Assembly: GCA_021234155.1 (NCBI GenBank)
Contig: JAJEKV010000051.1
Location: 4,966,698-5,030,697 of the forward strand
Reading direction: 5' to 3'
Source of the DNA: Isoetes taiwanensis
Taxonomy: Eukaryota > Streptophyta > Lycopodiopsida > Isoetales > Isoetaceae
DNA: 64,000 nucleotides
Part shown: positions 45,790 through 56,200 of the stretch, in pieces
Numbering within the stretch: position 1 is the first letter of the stretch
Layout: each line of letters opens with the position of its first letter
Program-made: the position numbers and the translations under genes
Notes under the pieces: generated by a model
Database searches by the model: none
Told to the model about the DNA's origin: nothing
The model's input: only the letters and a program-made list of their open reading frames with translations

Positions 45790-47097
45790 TTGATCTCTGT
45801 TGATGCAGAAAACATTGATTGGCAATTTGACATCAGAAACTATTTGGAAAGCAATGAGTTACCTAAGAACTTGAGTGGCAGTCAAGAAAGGAGATTTAGG
45901 GACAAATGCAAGAAGTTCAGTCTAATTGAAGGGATCCTATGCAAAGCTGACAAGGAAGGAGTCTTGCTGAGATGTGTGGATAGGGAAGAGGCTAGAATGA
46001 TAATTGAGGCGTGTCATGAGGGAGTTTGTGGAGGACACTTTGCAGCAGACACAACAGCAAAAAAGATTTTAAGGTCAGGATACTTTTGGCCTACTCTCTT
46101 TAAGGATTGTTATGAAGCTATAAAATGCTGCCACAAATGCCAGATTTTTGGCAAAAGAACCTTGCAACCAGCTGCCCTGACTGCCATAATTTCCCCTGGA
46201 CCTTTTCAAATGTGGGGACTGGATTTTATAGGCCCCATAGACCCACCTTCCTCAGCTCAGCACCAGTTTATATTAGTTGCCACTGATTACTTTACCAAAT
46301 GGGCAGAGGCAATTCCTTTGAGAGAAGCCAATGCCCAAGCTACTGCAAGGTTTCTACATGAAAATATTTGTGCCAGATTTGGTATCCCTTTCAAAATTGT
46401 TTCTGATAGAGGCAGCCAATTCATCAACCACACGATTGCATTACTTCTAGCCACCCTGAAAGTCAAACACACCAAGAGTTCATCCTATTACCCTCAGGGA
46501 AATGGCCAGGCAGAGTCAACCAATAAGACTCTCAAGTCAATCCTGAAGAAGACCATCAGTATTTCAAGAAAGGATTGGCATTTGAAACTTCATGATGCAC
46601 TTTGGGCATACAGAACTACCATCAAAGTGGCTACAAAGCACACCCCTTTCAGTTTGGTGTATGGGATAGAATCAGTATTGCCTATAGAGTTAGAGCTTCC
46701 ATCACTCAGACTGGCCTATCAGATAAATTTGGAAATGGATAATGCTCTAAAAGACAGATTTGTGAGATTGATGCAGCTTGAGGAGCATAGATATGAGGCT
46801 GAGAATGCAATAATAAGGAAAAAGGCCAAGGATATAGCAGCCTTCAAAGCAGCACATAAATTACAGGGAGTCTTGAAAGAAGGAGAGTTAGTGTTAAAGT
46901 GGAACAAAGCAAGGGAAGATATGGCAACAAAATTCGAAAATCTTTGGGAGGGACCATTTGAAGTAATAGGGACAGCTGGCAAGGATTCATATTGGCTGAA
47001 GGATATTGCTGATGGCAGAGAATTGGTGAACCCTATCAACATTGTGCACCTAAAAAGGTATTGGCAACAACATGTTGCCCTTGCTCTGTTCAACTGA
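45790..47097 (+). CDS. E2 integrase
   Basis: Frame open 45508-47097 (529 codons including the RNase H tail). The zinc domain is H-x6-H (ACHEGVCGGHF) with C-x2-C (CHKC). The catalytic core has Asp in MWGLDFIGP, Asp in IVSDRGSQF and Glu in GQAESTNKTL, with PQGNGQAE intact. The C-terminal part has WEGPFEVIGTAGKDSYWL and VHLKRYW. It inserts cDNA into the host genome. No chromodomain is seen. All three catalytic residues remain. Confidence 0.93.
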   Translation: MISVDAENIDWQFDIRNYLESNELPKNLSGSQERRFRDKCKKFSLIEGILCKADKEGVLLRCVDREEARMIIEACHEGVCGGHFAADTTAKKILRSGYFWPTLFKDCYEAIKCCHKCQIFGKRTLQPAALTAIISPGPFQMWGLDFIGPIDPPSSAQHQFILVATDYFTKWAEAIPLREANAQATARFLHENICARFGIPFKIVSDRGSQFINHTIALLLATLKVKHTKSSSYYPQGNGQAESTNKTLKSILKKTISISRKDWHLKLHDALWAYRTTIKVATKHTPFSLVYGIESVLPIELELPSLRLAYQINLEMDNALKDRFVRLMQLEEHRYEAENAIIRKKAKDIAAFKAAHKLQGVLKEGELVLKWNKAREDMATKFENLWEGPFEVIGTAGKDSYWLKDIADGRELVNPINIVHLKRYWQQHVALALFN

Positions 47098-48807
47098 AAT
47101 CTCTGTGGTAAGATGTAGCTAGGTATAGTTAATACATATGGTTAAAACTAGATCAGTTAGGCCTGTCTTAGTGAATGTAGTTCTGCTTTAGGGTTATTAT
47201 TTGTGTATTAATGAATTTATAAGTGTTGCTATGCAGATTGTGATCAACTGAAGGAGTGAATTGATACTAATGATCATAGTTCCATGCAGGTGCATCTGAG
47301 CATATCTGTCACACATCTCTTCCATTGCACTACATTGATCTCCATCGCGTGTCTGGAGGTTTCCGTGCTTTGTATTATTCTTTGAGCCTGTGGCGACAAA
47401 GAAACATCTGGTGTTGGTCTCTTAGGAGGCTTATGTTTAAAGTAATGGTGCAGACAGTTGTGCTTTATGGTTGCCCAGCTTGGGGGCCAGGTTTAGCCAG
47501 GGCAAAGTGGATGGAAATTGAACAGGTACAGAAGAGATTTCTGCTAGAGGAGCTGGGGGTAAAAGTTCAAACTCCTTATGAGATGTTATTAGCAGAGGCG
47601 GGATTGTATCCGCTGGAAGGGATCACTCCCTCCAGAGATCTACATGCTGACTCAAGGTGGCTAGAGGGCCCTGCCCGTATTCGACTGAACCCACTGGAAG
47701 GTGAACACCACCCCACGGGTGTCGAGCCCATGCCTTGCCCGCACGCAGTGGCAAGCCATTGGACCTAGCCACAATGGTTCCCGGTAGGCCTTACACACCA
47801 GAGGAACCGTTCATGAGTCAGGACATGAACCTCCTTCTCAGCCAGTCTGGCCCCTTCACCCACATCCCGGTGTGGCTCTTGCGCACAGGCCGAATCTACA
47901 GTGTGCTAGAGAGGCTACTCTAGGAGCATCAACTACCAATCTTTAGGTCTCTACCCCCCTTCCCAATACAAGGAGTTCATAGAGATGCATCATCCATATA
48001 CTTCACAGAGAACTAAAGAACTAGATCTAATCTACAACATAGAGTTAGGTTCTTTAGTTAGGATCTGCTATCTAGAGATCTAGAGGGCTGCTATGGGCAA
48101 TCTAATAGGCTAAATCTACTGATTCAATGACTAAAATAGGGTTTAGACTATCTAATTGGCCAAATACCTGATCCTTGAGAGGCTCCTCCTGACCTGAGCT
48201 CGACCATCCTGCTGAGACGCTCGAATCAAGGGAAACTAAGGATGTAATTCTCCCAGGCAGAGTCTGGGATGCGGTTTTGGCTGTTGAGGCAGCCAAAACA
48301 GAGTTCTAAAGCCCTAAAATCGAAAATTGGGCTAGTTAGGGTTTCCTACCCTATATAGACAAGGGGGTTGGCTAGGGTTTCCAATTATCCCCTTTTGGCA
48401 TGTGGGATAATTGGAAATGGGCCCACTTGCCTTTAAGGGCTGGAGTTGCTGACATTGCCTCCACACCAGCAACTCACTCATACTAACAAGCTTTATCTTC
48501 ATATGCAGGTGCATCCTTATGTTTATCTCCATCTGTCATCTGATCAAGAGTTGACCTCATTGCATCAGAAAGTCCTCCTCCATTGCCAATAAATTTCCCA
48601 AGCTGCTGTCATACCACCATCCTGCAGCTTCTCATAACTAAAGAGATTTATTTTCCATGCAGGTTCATCTGAAAGTAGCATCATATGCACGTTCATAATA
48701 TCAAATCTATCACCTTCCAATCCATATGCAGGTCATTGAGTTGCCAACCATATTCTCATATTGGCAACTGGCTGGAGAACAGGTCAAGAGTCATCAAACA
48801 GCTAGTC
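47098..48807 (+). other. E2 3' non-coding region
   Basis: 1.7 kb between integrase stop and 3' LTR, far longer than in E1. It includes a LINE piece (47330-47625) and a possible tRNA-like stretch on minus near 47700-47765 (GGGCTCGACACCC). The motif CATGCAGGT[GT]CATCTGA occurs at about 47284 and 48655, with related copies near 48503 and 48726. No ORF of its own is supported. Confidence 0.6.
47330..47625 (+). pseudogene. LINE piece carried within E2
   Basis: About 95 codons with MVQTVVLYGCPAWGPGL, KRFLLEELGVKVQTPYEMLL and AEAGLYPLEG. These match SLVQSVALYGSEIWGPSL and EIGVKAQTPYQMMLTECGLM of LINE-c. It is a short internal slice of that LINE family without its 3' end, so not a normal insertion. 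Confidence 0.75.
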
Positions 48808-48850
48808 AAAAGGGGCTGGAAGACCAGCCTTCTCTTTTTGTTTGGCATAA
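48808..48850 (+). other. Conserved hairpin and TTTGTTTGGCATAA before the E2 3' LTR
   Basis: GGCTGG, AAGA loop, CCAGCC, then TTTTTGTTTGGCATAA abutting the LTR. Shared with E1 at 21607-21646. A clear polypurine tract next to the LTR is lacking; AAAAGGGG at about 48809 is the nearest purine run. Confidence 0.6.
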
Positions 48851-51327
48851 TGCTGCCATGCTATGGCAGCATGTAAGAGCCAAGCATATATTAGCACTAA
48901 TCCTATCAGTTTGGTTCAATTTGCAAGATAATAGGAGAATGCTTCACTAGCATACATTCAAGTTTGAAGAGCAAAGGAAGGACAATTGACTCAAGTCACT
49001 CAAGAGATGCAAAAGGTCAAACAAGCATAGGAATTGTAGAGAAGAGAGAAAGAAGACCCCTTGAAGAGCATTCCATGGTATGTGATCATTTATGAGCTTG
49101 GCATTTTTGGCATTCTTTTGATTTCCATCCTCATCCACTCCACCATCCCAAATAGCATTGGACCTTGACTCCTTCCTCATACACCTCCCAAAGTCAAACT
49201 TGACCTTGAAAGTTCTTTCTAGTCAAAATACACCTTCATAAAACACCCACTTGCTCCATCAACCACTAGTTCAAGAGAGACTTGACTTAGTCATAACTTT
49301 GCTTATGAAGTCAACATTCCATGCAACTTGAGCAAAATGTAGAGAGGCTTGCAAAATCCCTAAGGGAGATGCTAAAAATTCAAATATGCCTCAAAGATGC
49401 CTCAAAGATGCTCCACAAAATTTTTGGCTTCCTAATGAGCACTAGATGTGCCAAGTCCCCCTACACCTTACTACACACATCACACCCATCACCATTTCAT
49501 CCTTTTCATCTCAAAATTCATTTCTAAATATCATGGTTGCCACATCACCTTTGACAACTCATCATTCACACACATCATCTCCACATCATTCTAAAAATTT
49601 TGACTAGAGAGAATTTTCAAATTCAAGTGGGCTGACAAGTCATCATTCCCATTGGCCATGTCATTCTACCTAGCCATGCCATGTTTTTCAAATGCCACTT
49701 CATCCACTCCCCAAATTTTTTCCAAACTCCAAAAAGCTCTATGGTGAAAAAAGACCCCAGAATATTATAGGGCACAAAAAAAGATTCCCCTAGAAAAAAA
49801 GAATTTTGAGAAAAGGCCTTATTTTAGGCATGGTATATGTGTTCTAGGGAATCGTGCCATAGGGTGTAAGGGGTGCAAAAAATTTTCCTATCTACCCCCC
49901 CCTTAGCCTAATTTCTCTTCCAAGCCAATCCCCCCCTGCCGCGTGGAGCATCCGGGCGTGTGGGGCGGTGGAGGTACCGAATCCCACGTGGACACTGCAC
50001 GCAATAATCAGAAGAAATCAAATTTTTGAGCCTTATATACTTTGTCTGCCAATTTGAATTGGGCCTGTGGGATATTTCTCTTCGAACTGCCAGAAACCTA
50101 AATCTGGAAAATGCCAAGATCCGTTCAGAGCGACCTAACAAACCATTAATTCAGCACCTAAACCTGCCGAATCATTATGTTTAATGCCATGAATGCTTAG
50201 TGCGGGCTAAAAGACAGAGGATTTGAAAGAAATGATGAAGATTTCAACGGAACTGTACATTCTACAAAAGGGGATTTTTCGCACAGAAGTTTTTCGAGGG
50301 CTTGAAGGCAAAAGAAGATTTTTTGGCTTTGAAGAAGGACCGGCTTGACAACCTTGAGCTTGATCCTGACCTCCTATGTTTGCCTTTGATCCGGATTATT
50401 GACTCAATTCTTCGGATCTTTTATGTGCACCTATTTGATCCTGTGCCCAAGACCCTGAGCTTGGGATGTTATATTATCTTCTGAGTGACTGATTCAATTG
50501 AAAATCCGACCTTTGCAGCAGTTTGTTTGAGTTACTTTGTGACCTTTTCAAAAAAGCAAAAATTATCATAGGTTTGTTGTCATAGCGTGAGTATCTAGTG
50601 CCCATGCACATTGTTAGCTGTGTTTTGTCTACCTATATCACAAACCCTTAGAAAGTGCAAAAGCCAAATCCCTGCATTGTAATGGAAAGTTAGCACTGTT
50701 AGAACATGAGGTGTTGCACTTGGTGTGTGGAATATAGGAGAGCCACTGTTTGAACTTCAATCCTGTCAAACAAAGTATGTGGAAGTAGACAACATAAGAT
50801 ACACGTGCAGTTGACCCTTACAAAACATTATCTCTCAAGAACATTTTCTTCTTACAGTCTTAGGCTAAGAATTATCAAAAGAGAAAATTGGATCCTTTCT
50901 GGTCAAGAAGAATAGTTGGCCCCTGTTGTGCAGACAAATCTGAGAGAGATAGAGTTGATAGTCCCAAAAAATTCATCACCAATATCGAGTTCCAAACATC
51001 AGCTCTCTGTCAGGGATATTGACCAAAAATTGACTGGGTCAGTGGCTTGAATCTTGCCCATCTAGCCTACTCTGACCTTGCTGAGCTTTTGCAGTCTGTG
51101 AGTGACAAGTGTTGAGAACATCAAGGAGTAATATCCACACCCATAGCCCCATCGATCACATTCTACAAGAGATTTTGTGAGGCAGACTTTTTTCTCTTCA
51201 GGGAAACACACTTCCAGTGATCTTTTGTGATTCTTTCTGGAATCTTTGCACCCAGAGTGGTTGCCTTAAGCAACCTGGAGGTTCTAAACCACTGAGGTTG
51301 AAGGTTTTGCCAGGATTACCTTCAACA
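48851..51327 (+). repeat. E2 3' LTR
   Basis: 2477 bp, TG at 48851 and CA at 51326-51327. Differences from the 5' LTR cluster near 49930-50000, 50200-50290 and 50930-51100 and are mostly small indels at CAG, CTG or CG sites. Confidence 0.95.
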
Positions 51328-51332
51328 TAGCT
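51328..51332. other. E2 target site duplication, right
   Basis: TAGCT, identical to 39268-39272. Confidence 0.9.
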
Positions 51333-51667
51333 TCATACTTAAGTCCTCCCATAATTCATTTAACAGCATTGAGCCCCAATACCTCTGTGAAAGAGATCAA
51401 ATTGCCAAGTTGCCCTCTAACTGTTCGAGAAAATGCAAGTTATAGGTATGAAGAGTGATAAAGATATTTGTGTTTCTATTCCTTAAGGCATGCATAATGA
51501 TAAAGGACCTTTTGTAGGGAAGGAAAGTTCATAACAGACCATCGAATGTGAGTTCCTGTCTGATGTTGTAGTTGGTAGCATTTTGATACATATGTATGCA
51601 AAATCTGGCCAGGAAGCATGCAGTGCATTTGAGATGTTGCATAACAAAAATGTTGTGTCATGGGGTA

Positions 51668-51828
51668 GATAACGTCCTCTCCCGAGGAGTTATGGGCCAG
51701 GAAAATGGGCGAGTGGCCATGTGGCCACAAAATTCTGAAACCGTACGGCAGTACGGCCGAGGAATTTCGTGGCCACATGGCCACGAGGCCATTTTCCTGG
51801 CCCATAACTCCGAGGGGAGGACGTTATC
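51668..51828. mobile_element. Foldback element 1 (161 bp)
   Basis: Long inverted repeat with arms of about 75 bp around CCGTACGGCAGTACGG. It begins GATAACGTCC and ends GGACGTTATC. Arms include GGAGTTATGGGCCAGGAAAA and TGGCCATGTGGCCAC. It lies exactly where the PPR frame breaks after NVVSWG. Non-coding. Confidence 0.85.
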
Positions 51829-51832
51829 GGCC

Positions 51833-52510
51833 TTAATGTCTTGTGGCCGAGGCATTTGGCAGAGCCGCCATAGCCAAGCTTGGCAGCCTGCACTGCATTC
51901 CGGCAAGAAAGATAAACCAAATGTAAGTCTCTGTTTTCTCTGCAGAGGGCATGCTTTTGCTCTTTTTTTCACTGTATGATCTACTCTTGCTCATCCAACC
52001 TTTGTTACCAATTCTGGAACTGCCCATTTCCAGATCCTTTAAGGTCTTGTGCCTGCCTTCAGAATAAGAAACTCGATCACTGGGCCAAAAAAGAGTTTGA
52101 GAATTCAAAAACAGAACATCTGATGGAACTAAATCACTCCACCGATGCTTAAGCAGCACATCTGAAATAACAATACGACGGCCAAATCGTTTCATTGTCT
52201 GATTAAATTCCTCTACAGATGCTGTATGATGGGGAGGAGTAGGGGCCGAATCGCTGGGCATATTATCAGGAAGAAGCAAAGCATCTCTTCGGCCATTAGA
52301 AGGCCCTTCCTTTTCCGCCTCTCTTTGCACATAAATCTGCAAACCAGATCTGTCCACGGAATTTCTAGCAATAGCTGTATCAATTTCATCTAAAGATCTC
52401 CTAGCTGCAAGAATCTCATCCACAAGCAAGACATCTTCCGGAACTATAAAATTTCTACAAAGGGGGCAAGTGGATCGGGCAAGAAGCCATGTATCGACAC
52501 AATTTACATG
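51833..52510 (-). pseudogene. RING-H2 (ATL-type) E3 ligase fragment
   Basis: The minus-strand frame from 52510 reads HVNCVDTWLLARSTCPLCRN, the second half of a RING-H2 finger (H-x2-C-x10-C-x2-C), with VDTWL wording typical of plant ATL ubiquitin ligases. It continues open for about 225 codons through a Ser/Lys-rich tail (SYSEGRHKTLKDLEMGSS). The first metal ligands and the N-terminal membrane segment are missing: sequence upstream of 52510 is a repeat. So it is a captured, 5'-truncated fragment. Confidence 0.72.
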
Positions 52511-52780
52511 GAGGCCGGAGGCCTGGCTATAGCTGCCTTTTGCGATCTACCCTGGTTGCAATCGGATCTAAGACTGATTCTTCAAGAATAGCCTGAAAAT
52601 TGCTTTCTTCTTGGCTTCCACTTCTGCACAAGAACTCAGCTCTGTTATAAAACAGAGATGCCACACCGGATTGGAACTTAAGAATCGGCCAGAAGCCACC
52701 TGGAGGCCGCCTAGAGGTCTGGCTATGGAAGCCAGAGGCCTGGCTATGGCGGCCTTTTGCGATCTACCACGGCAGAGTGC
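52511..52780. repeat. GGCCTGGCTATGGCGGCC repeats next to the RING fragment
   Basis: GAGGCCTGGCTATAGCTGCC then TTTTGCGATCTACC at 52518-52552 recurs as GGCCTGGCTATGGCGGCC then TTTTGCGATCTACC at 52738-52769. An inverted, shorter match (GCCGCCATAGCCAAGC) lies at 51866-51881 on the other side of the RING fragment. No gene in the remaining sequence to 52938. Confidence 0.65.
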
Positions 52781-52938
52781 AGCCCAGAAAAAATACCACG
52801 TGGGAACAGAGGATGCATAACATCCTTGTTATGGACATAATAGTTTTGGCCAAATTGTTACTGGATATAACCTCTTAGAATAGACGGCTGGGATTTCATC
52901 CTACGGCTAAATGCAGAGGCCCAAGACGTTAAGGGCTA

Positions 52939-53028
52939 GATAACAGCCTCTCCAGGGGCCGTTATGGGGCAGGAAACTGCCGAGGCCGTACTGCGTGCCC
53001 CATAACGGCCCCTGGAGAGGCTGTTATC
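52939..53028. mobile_element. Foldback element 2 (90 bp)
   Basis: Perfect 32-bp arms beginning GATAACAGCCTCTCCAGGGG, loop of 26 bp. Outside the arms GTTAAGG and CCTTAAC extend the symmetry with unequal spacers. The arm start resembles foldback 1 (GATAAC, CCTCTCC, GTTATGGG, CAGGAAA), so the two belong to one family. Confidence 0.87.
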
Positions 53029-54420
53029 ATCCTTAACACCCTGGCAAGAGATTTTTATTCGGCCACGTGTCTTGTGGAGGCTGTTATGGTGATAACAAAA
53101 GTGTTATGGTCATAACAAAACAGGGGAAGATGTTACCGGCCATACATGCCCTCTTCATGCTTGATCGGACGCCTCAGATTCATTCCTAGAATGAAAATCT
53201 CGGGACAGGGATGCAAGAAGGAATAATGCCCAATACAGTGTCATTAATTGGAGGATTTGCTTAACATGGTCATGGCCTTATGGTAGTAAAACATTTTATG
53301 AAAATGCAAATGGAAGGTGTAAAACATGATGGAGTCACATTTCTTAATGTTTTGAAAGCATGTGTGACGATTGGGGATAAGCAACAAGGAAGGTTCATCA
53401 TGGACGGATTATGGGGAATAACATGTCCCTAGATCCTGCGTTAGGGATGACTCTAATTGATATATATGCTAAATGTGGAAGTTTGGTGGAGGCATGCAAA
53501 GCCTTTGATAAATTGCCAGTTCGGAATGTGGTGTCATGGGACACAATGATAGAAGGGTAAGTCCAAAATGGGCAAGGCTCTCTGGCCCTGCACACATTTG
53601 AAATGATGCAAGGCTTAAAGCCAGATGAGGTCACATTTTTAGGTGCCTTGAAAGCATGCGCTTGCTTGGGAGAAATAGAACCTGGAAGGCTCATCCATAA
53701 CCAAATTTCTGATCCTGGACATCAGTCTGATGCTGTTGGAAATACCTTGGTTGATATGTATGCAAAATGTGGGAGGGAGGCAAGTAAGGTGTTTGGCACA
53801 TTGCCAAATGAGACTTAGTGACACGGAATGCGATGATTTCTGGATATGCTCAGCAGGGGAAGAGTCTGCTAGCTCTAGATTGTTTGATTGCTAGATCTTG
53901 TACTGGGCTACACCCTTGTTGATATGTAAAAGTGTGTAAGTTTAAATGAGGCATATAATATTTTCCTTGAGTTGCCAAATCACAATATAGTTTCATGGAA
54001 TGCAATGATTTGTGGCCATTCTCAACATGGTGAAAGTCTTTTGGCATTTCGTTTTCTTGGAAAAATGCAGGAGAAGTTTATTAAACCAAATGAGGTGACA
54101 TTCACAAGTATTCTTATTGCATGCAGTCGGGCAGGTTTAGTTGATGAAGGTTGCTGACATTATAAGTCTATGGGAGAATTTCATGTCATCCCCACAGGCT
54201 TGCACTCTGCATATATGACTGACCTTTTGGGGCGCACTGGTTACTCTAGTGATGTAATTGGGATGCTATTAAGAATGATATCTCAGCATTGACAGCTTTG
54301 CTTAATGCTTGTAAAATGTATGGAAATACAAATCTAGGAAACGTTGCTTTGATCAAATTGCAGATGATAGCTATGTGCTGATGTCAGACATCTATGCTGA
54401 TGATTTCTTGCAGAAAGCAT

Positions 54421-55779
54421 GTCCACTGTAATAGATGTACAATTATTTGGCGATATGGACTGGAGAAATAACAAATGTTAACTGAGAAATCGAATGTGCT
54501 AGTGTTTATAATTGAACGCCAGTAGAAAACACAATATTTGGAAGAGTATAGATGGGCAGAAAAATGGAAAATTATCTGGGTACAGGCTTGGAACTGTCGG
54601 ATCATGTAAGATATAATTATGGATCCTCATTGGTTGCCTTTTCTCCTATGCATGTTTTAACATTCTTCTGTAAATGCAGATTGGTCCTTGTTTCTCATAA
54701 GCAACAATGGAGTACTGCATCAGTAATTAGTTTAGAGACACAACTTGAAGGGGAAAGCAACTTCAGGGAACTCCATCCCCACACAAGAGGCCAAAGGCAT
54801 AGCTACCACTGAAACAATAACACTTTGCTAACTCCGGTGGAAGTTGCAGATGTTGTGGCATTATCGCTCGATATCGTCTCTCAACTAGAGCGGGCCAAAT
54901 TAGATGCAGAGTTGGTTCTAGTAATGACATTCTCTTCCAATCCCCTGTTCAATTTCTATTCTATTCTATTCAATCCCCTGTTGGATCTTGATGTCTGTGC
55001 CAATTCTATGCACAGATTTTTCGGGCCTACAATGGGTGTGGCTATATGCCTCCCCCCATGCCATTCTTTTATATTTTCCTCCTTTGTACAACTCATTGTG
55101 GATATGCTATTGCAACAGCCCCTAGGGGCTTTGACATGTAACATGCAGTACCTATAAAGAAACGATATTTCTATTTAATTAACATGATGCATTCCTATTT
55201 AAGTTAGTTTTGCAGGCTAAATGTTAATGATTTATGATTGTTGTTAAAGAGATCTGTTCATTCTGTATAATGTTGTTTTTGGGCAGTTCTATATGCTAGA
55301 CAAGCATTCTCGTCAGAAAGCTTTGTTGTATTGTTAGTTGACTCATGCAAAAAATACCTCATGTAGGAACCTATTAGTGAACAATAGACAAAGAGCATAT
55401 GGAATTGCAAATAGCTCTTTCATGAATAGGGCATAAATGCATGACCTATTTGAGAAACTTGATGCAATGGTTTGGGAAAAAAGGACTAAACACAAAAATC
55501 TCTCGGTGCTGTTAGAGTGGTGTGTACGTCATATGTCCTAAGGGATGCTGCTAAGTAAAATTCCTCCACCTCCTCCTCCTCCTCTACTAGGTGCATTAGA
55601 TGGTTTTTTTGGTGTGCCTGTTACTGGGAATGTGGCATGTGTGCCCTCCTGCAATCTTGGGGTTGAGAGTGTATCCTAAGTCTTGGTCAAATCGAGGCTA
55701 CATTTGAAGGTGAACAAAAGTTATAGGTTAATAAACAGACCTGTGCCATCTCTGCCCTCCACCTAGTCGCAAACCCCAA
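54421..55779. other. No gene recognised (PPR 3' flank)
   Basis: Low-copy-looking AT-moderate sequence after the PPR remnant. The frame at 54825-55157 has no family resemblance I know. A short CCTCCTCCTCCT run lies near 55570. Possibly old 3' flank of the PPR gene. Confidence 0.4.
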
Positions 55780-56200
55780 CTTCATGCTTTGGCTCGAGAT
55801 ATAATATCAGCATTAACACCAATCTCAACCATATCCCTGATGATTCCTGCCTTGTATATGGCTCTGACCTAGTCATGGTCTGTTCCACTATTAGCACCAA
55901 CATAACTAACCCAGCCTTGTGTGCCCAAGCTAATCAAATTCCCTCCACCAATGTCAGCATTTGGTTGGGGGCTTGTATCCTTGTTGGCCACATCCCATCT
56001 TTTCATTGGAGATGTAACAATATTAAAGCTAGTTGGCATTGATCTAACCAGAAGTAAATAACCTTCAATGCTAATTGTTTGCCCTCTTTGATGGTCATAT
56101 ATGTATCTTCTAGACTATAGCCAACTTCTAGAGCATCAATCTCAGCTCTTCTGTCTTCAAAGGCTATCATCTTCTTAGCAATTATAAACGTGGTCTTAAA
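55780..56200 (-). pseudogene. Unrecognised minus-strand coding remnant
   Basis: A minus frame reads AKKMIAFEDRRAEIDALEVG, YSLEDTYMTIKEGKQLALKV. After a shift it reads PMKRWDVANKDTSPQPNADI and LGTQGWVSYVGANSGTDHD, then a TAG, then VRAIYKAGIIRDMVEIGVNA. The composition is protein-like and balanced, unlike random frames. I do not recognise the family. A shorter plus frame overlaps, so the strand is not certain. Confidence 0.35.

Larger units (their letters stand above)
39273..51327 (+). mobile_element. Ty3/gypsy LTR retrotransposon E2, nearly intact, dual RNase H
   Basis: 12.06 kb element with LTRs of 2473 and 2477 bp (TG...CA ends), perfect TAGCT duplication, primer site, gag, zinc knuckle, protease, extra RNase H, RT, degenerate RNase H and integrase. 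About 1.75 kb of 3' non-coding sequence holds foreign pieces. LTRs are very similar apart from small clustered differences, suggesting a recent insertion. At least four frame breaks remain; some may be sequence error. Confidence 0.95.
51480..54420 (+). pseudogene. PPR protein pseudogene (PLS type), interrupted
   Basis: Pentatricopeptide repeats in PLS wording: ILIHMYAKSGQEACSAFEML then NVVSWG (about 51580-51665), then a break of about 1.54 kb. It resumes with MQEGIMPNTVSLIGGFA (53210), GVKHDGVTFLNVLKAC, DIYAKCGSLVEACKAFDKLP, VRNVVSWDTMIEG, LKPDEVTFLGALKACACLG, LVDMYAKCG, HNIVSWNAMICGHSQHGE and KPNEVTFTSILIACSRAGLV (to about 54150). Such proteins bind organelle RNA. Many stops and shifts; no E or DYW end found. 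Confidence 0.85.

Noticed and set aside
47700-47765. Additional tRNA-type SINE in E2 3' region (minus)
   Set aside because: A B-box-like GGGCTCGACACCC is present but the A-box is unconvincing and ends cannot be set.
51596-51979. 127-codon plus frame across foldback 1
   Set aside because: Composed of PPR end, foldback arms and antisense of the RING fragment; mirrored on the opposite strand because of the palindrome.
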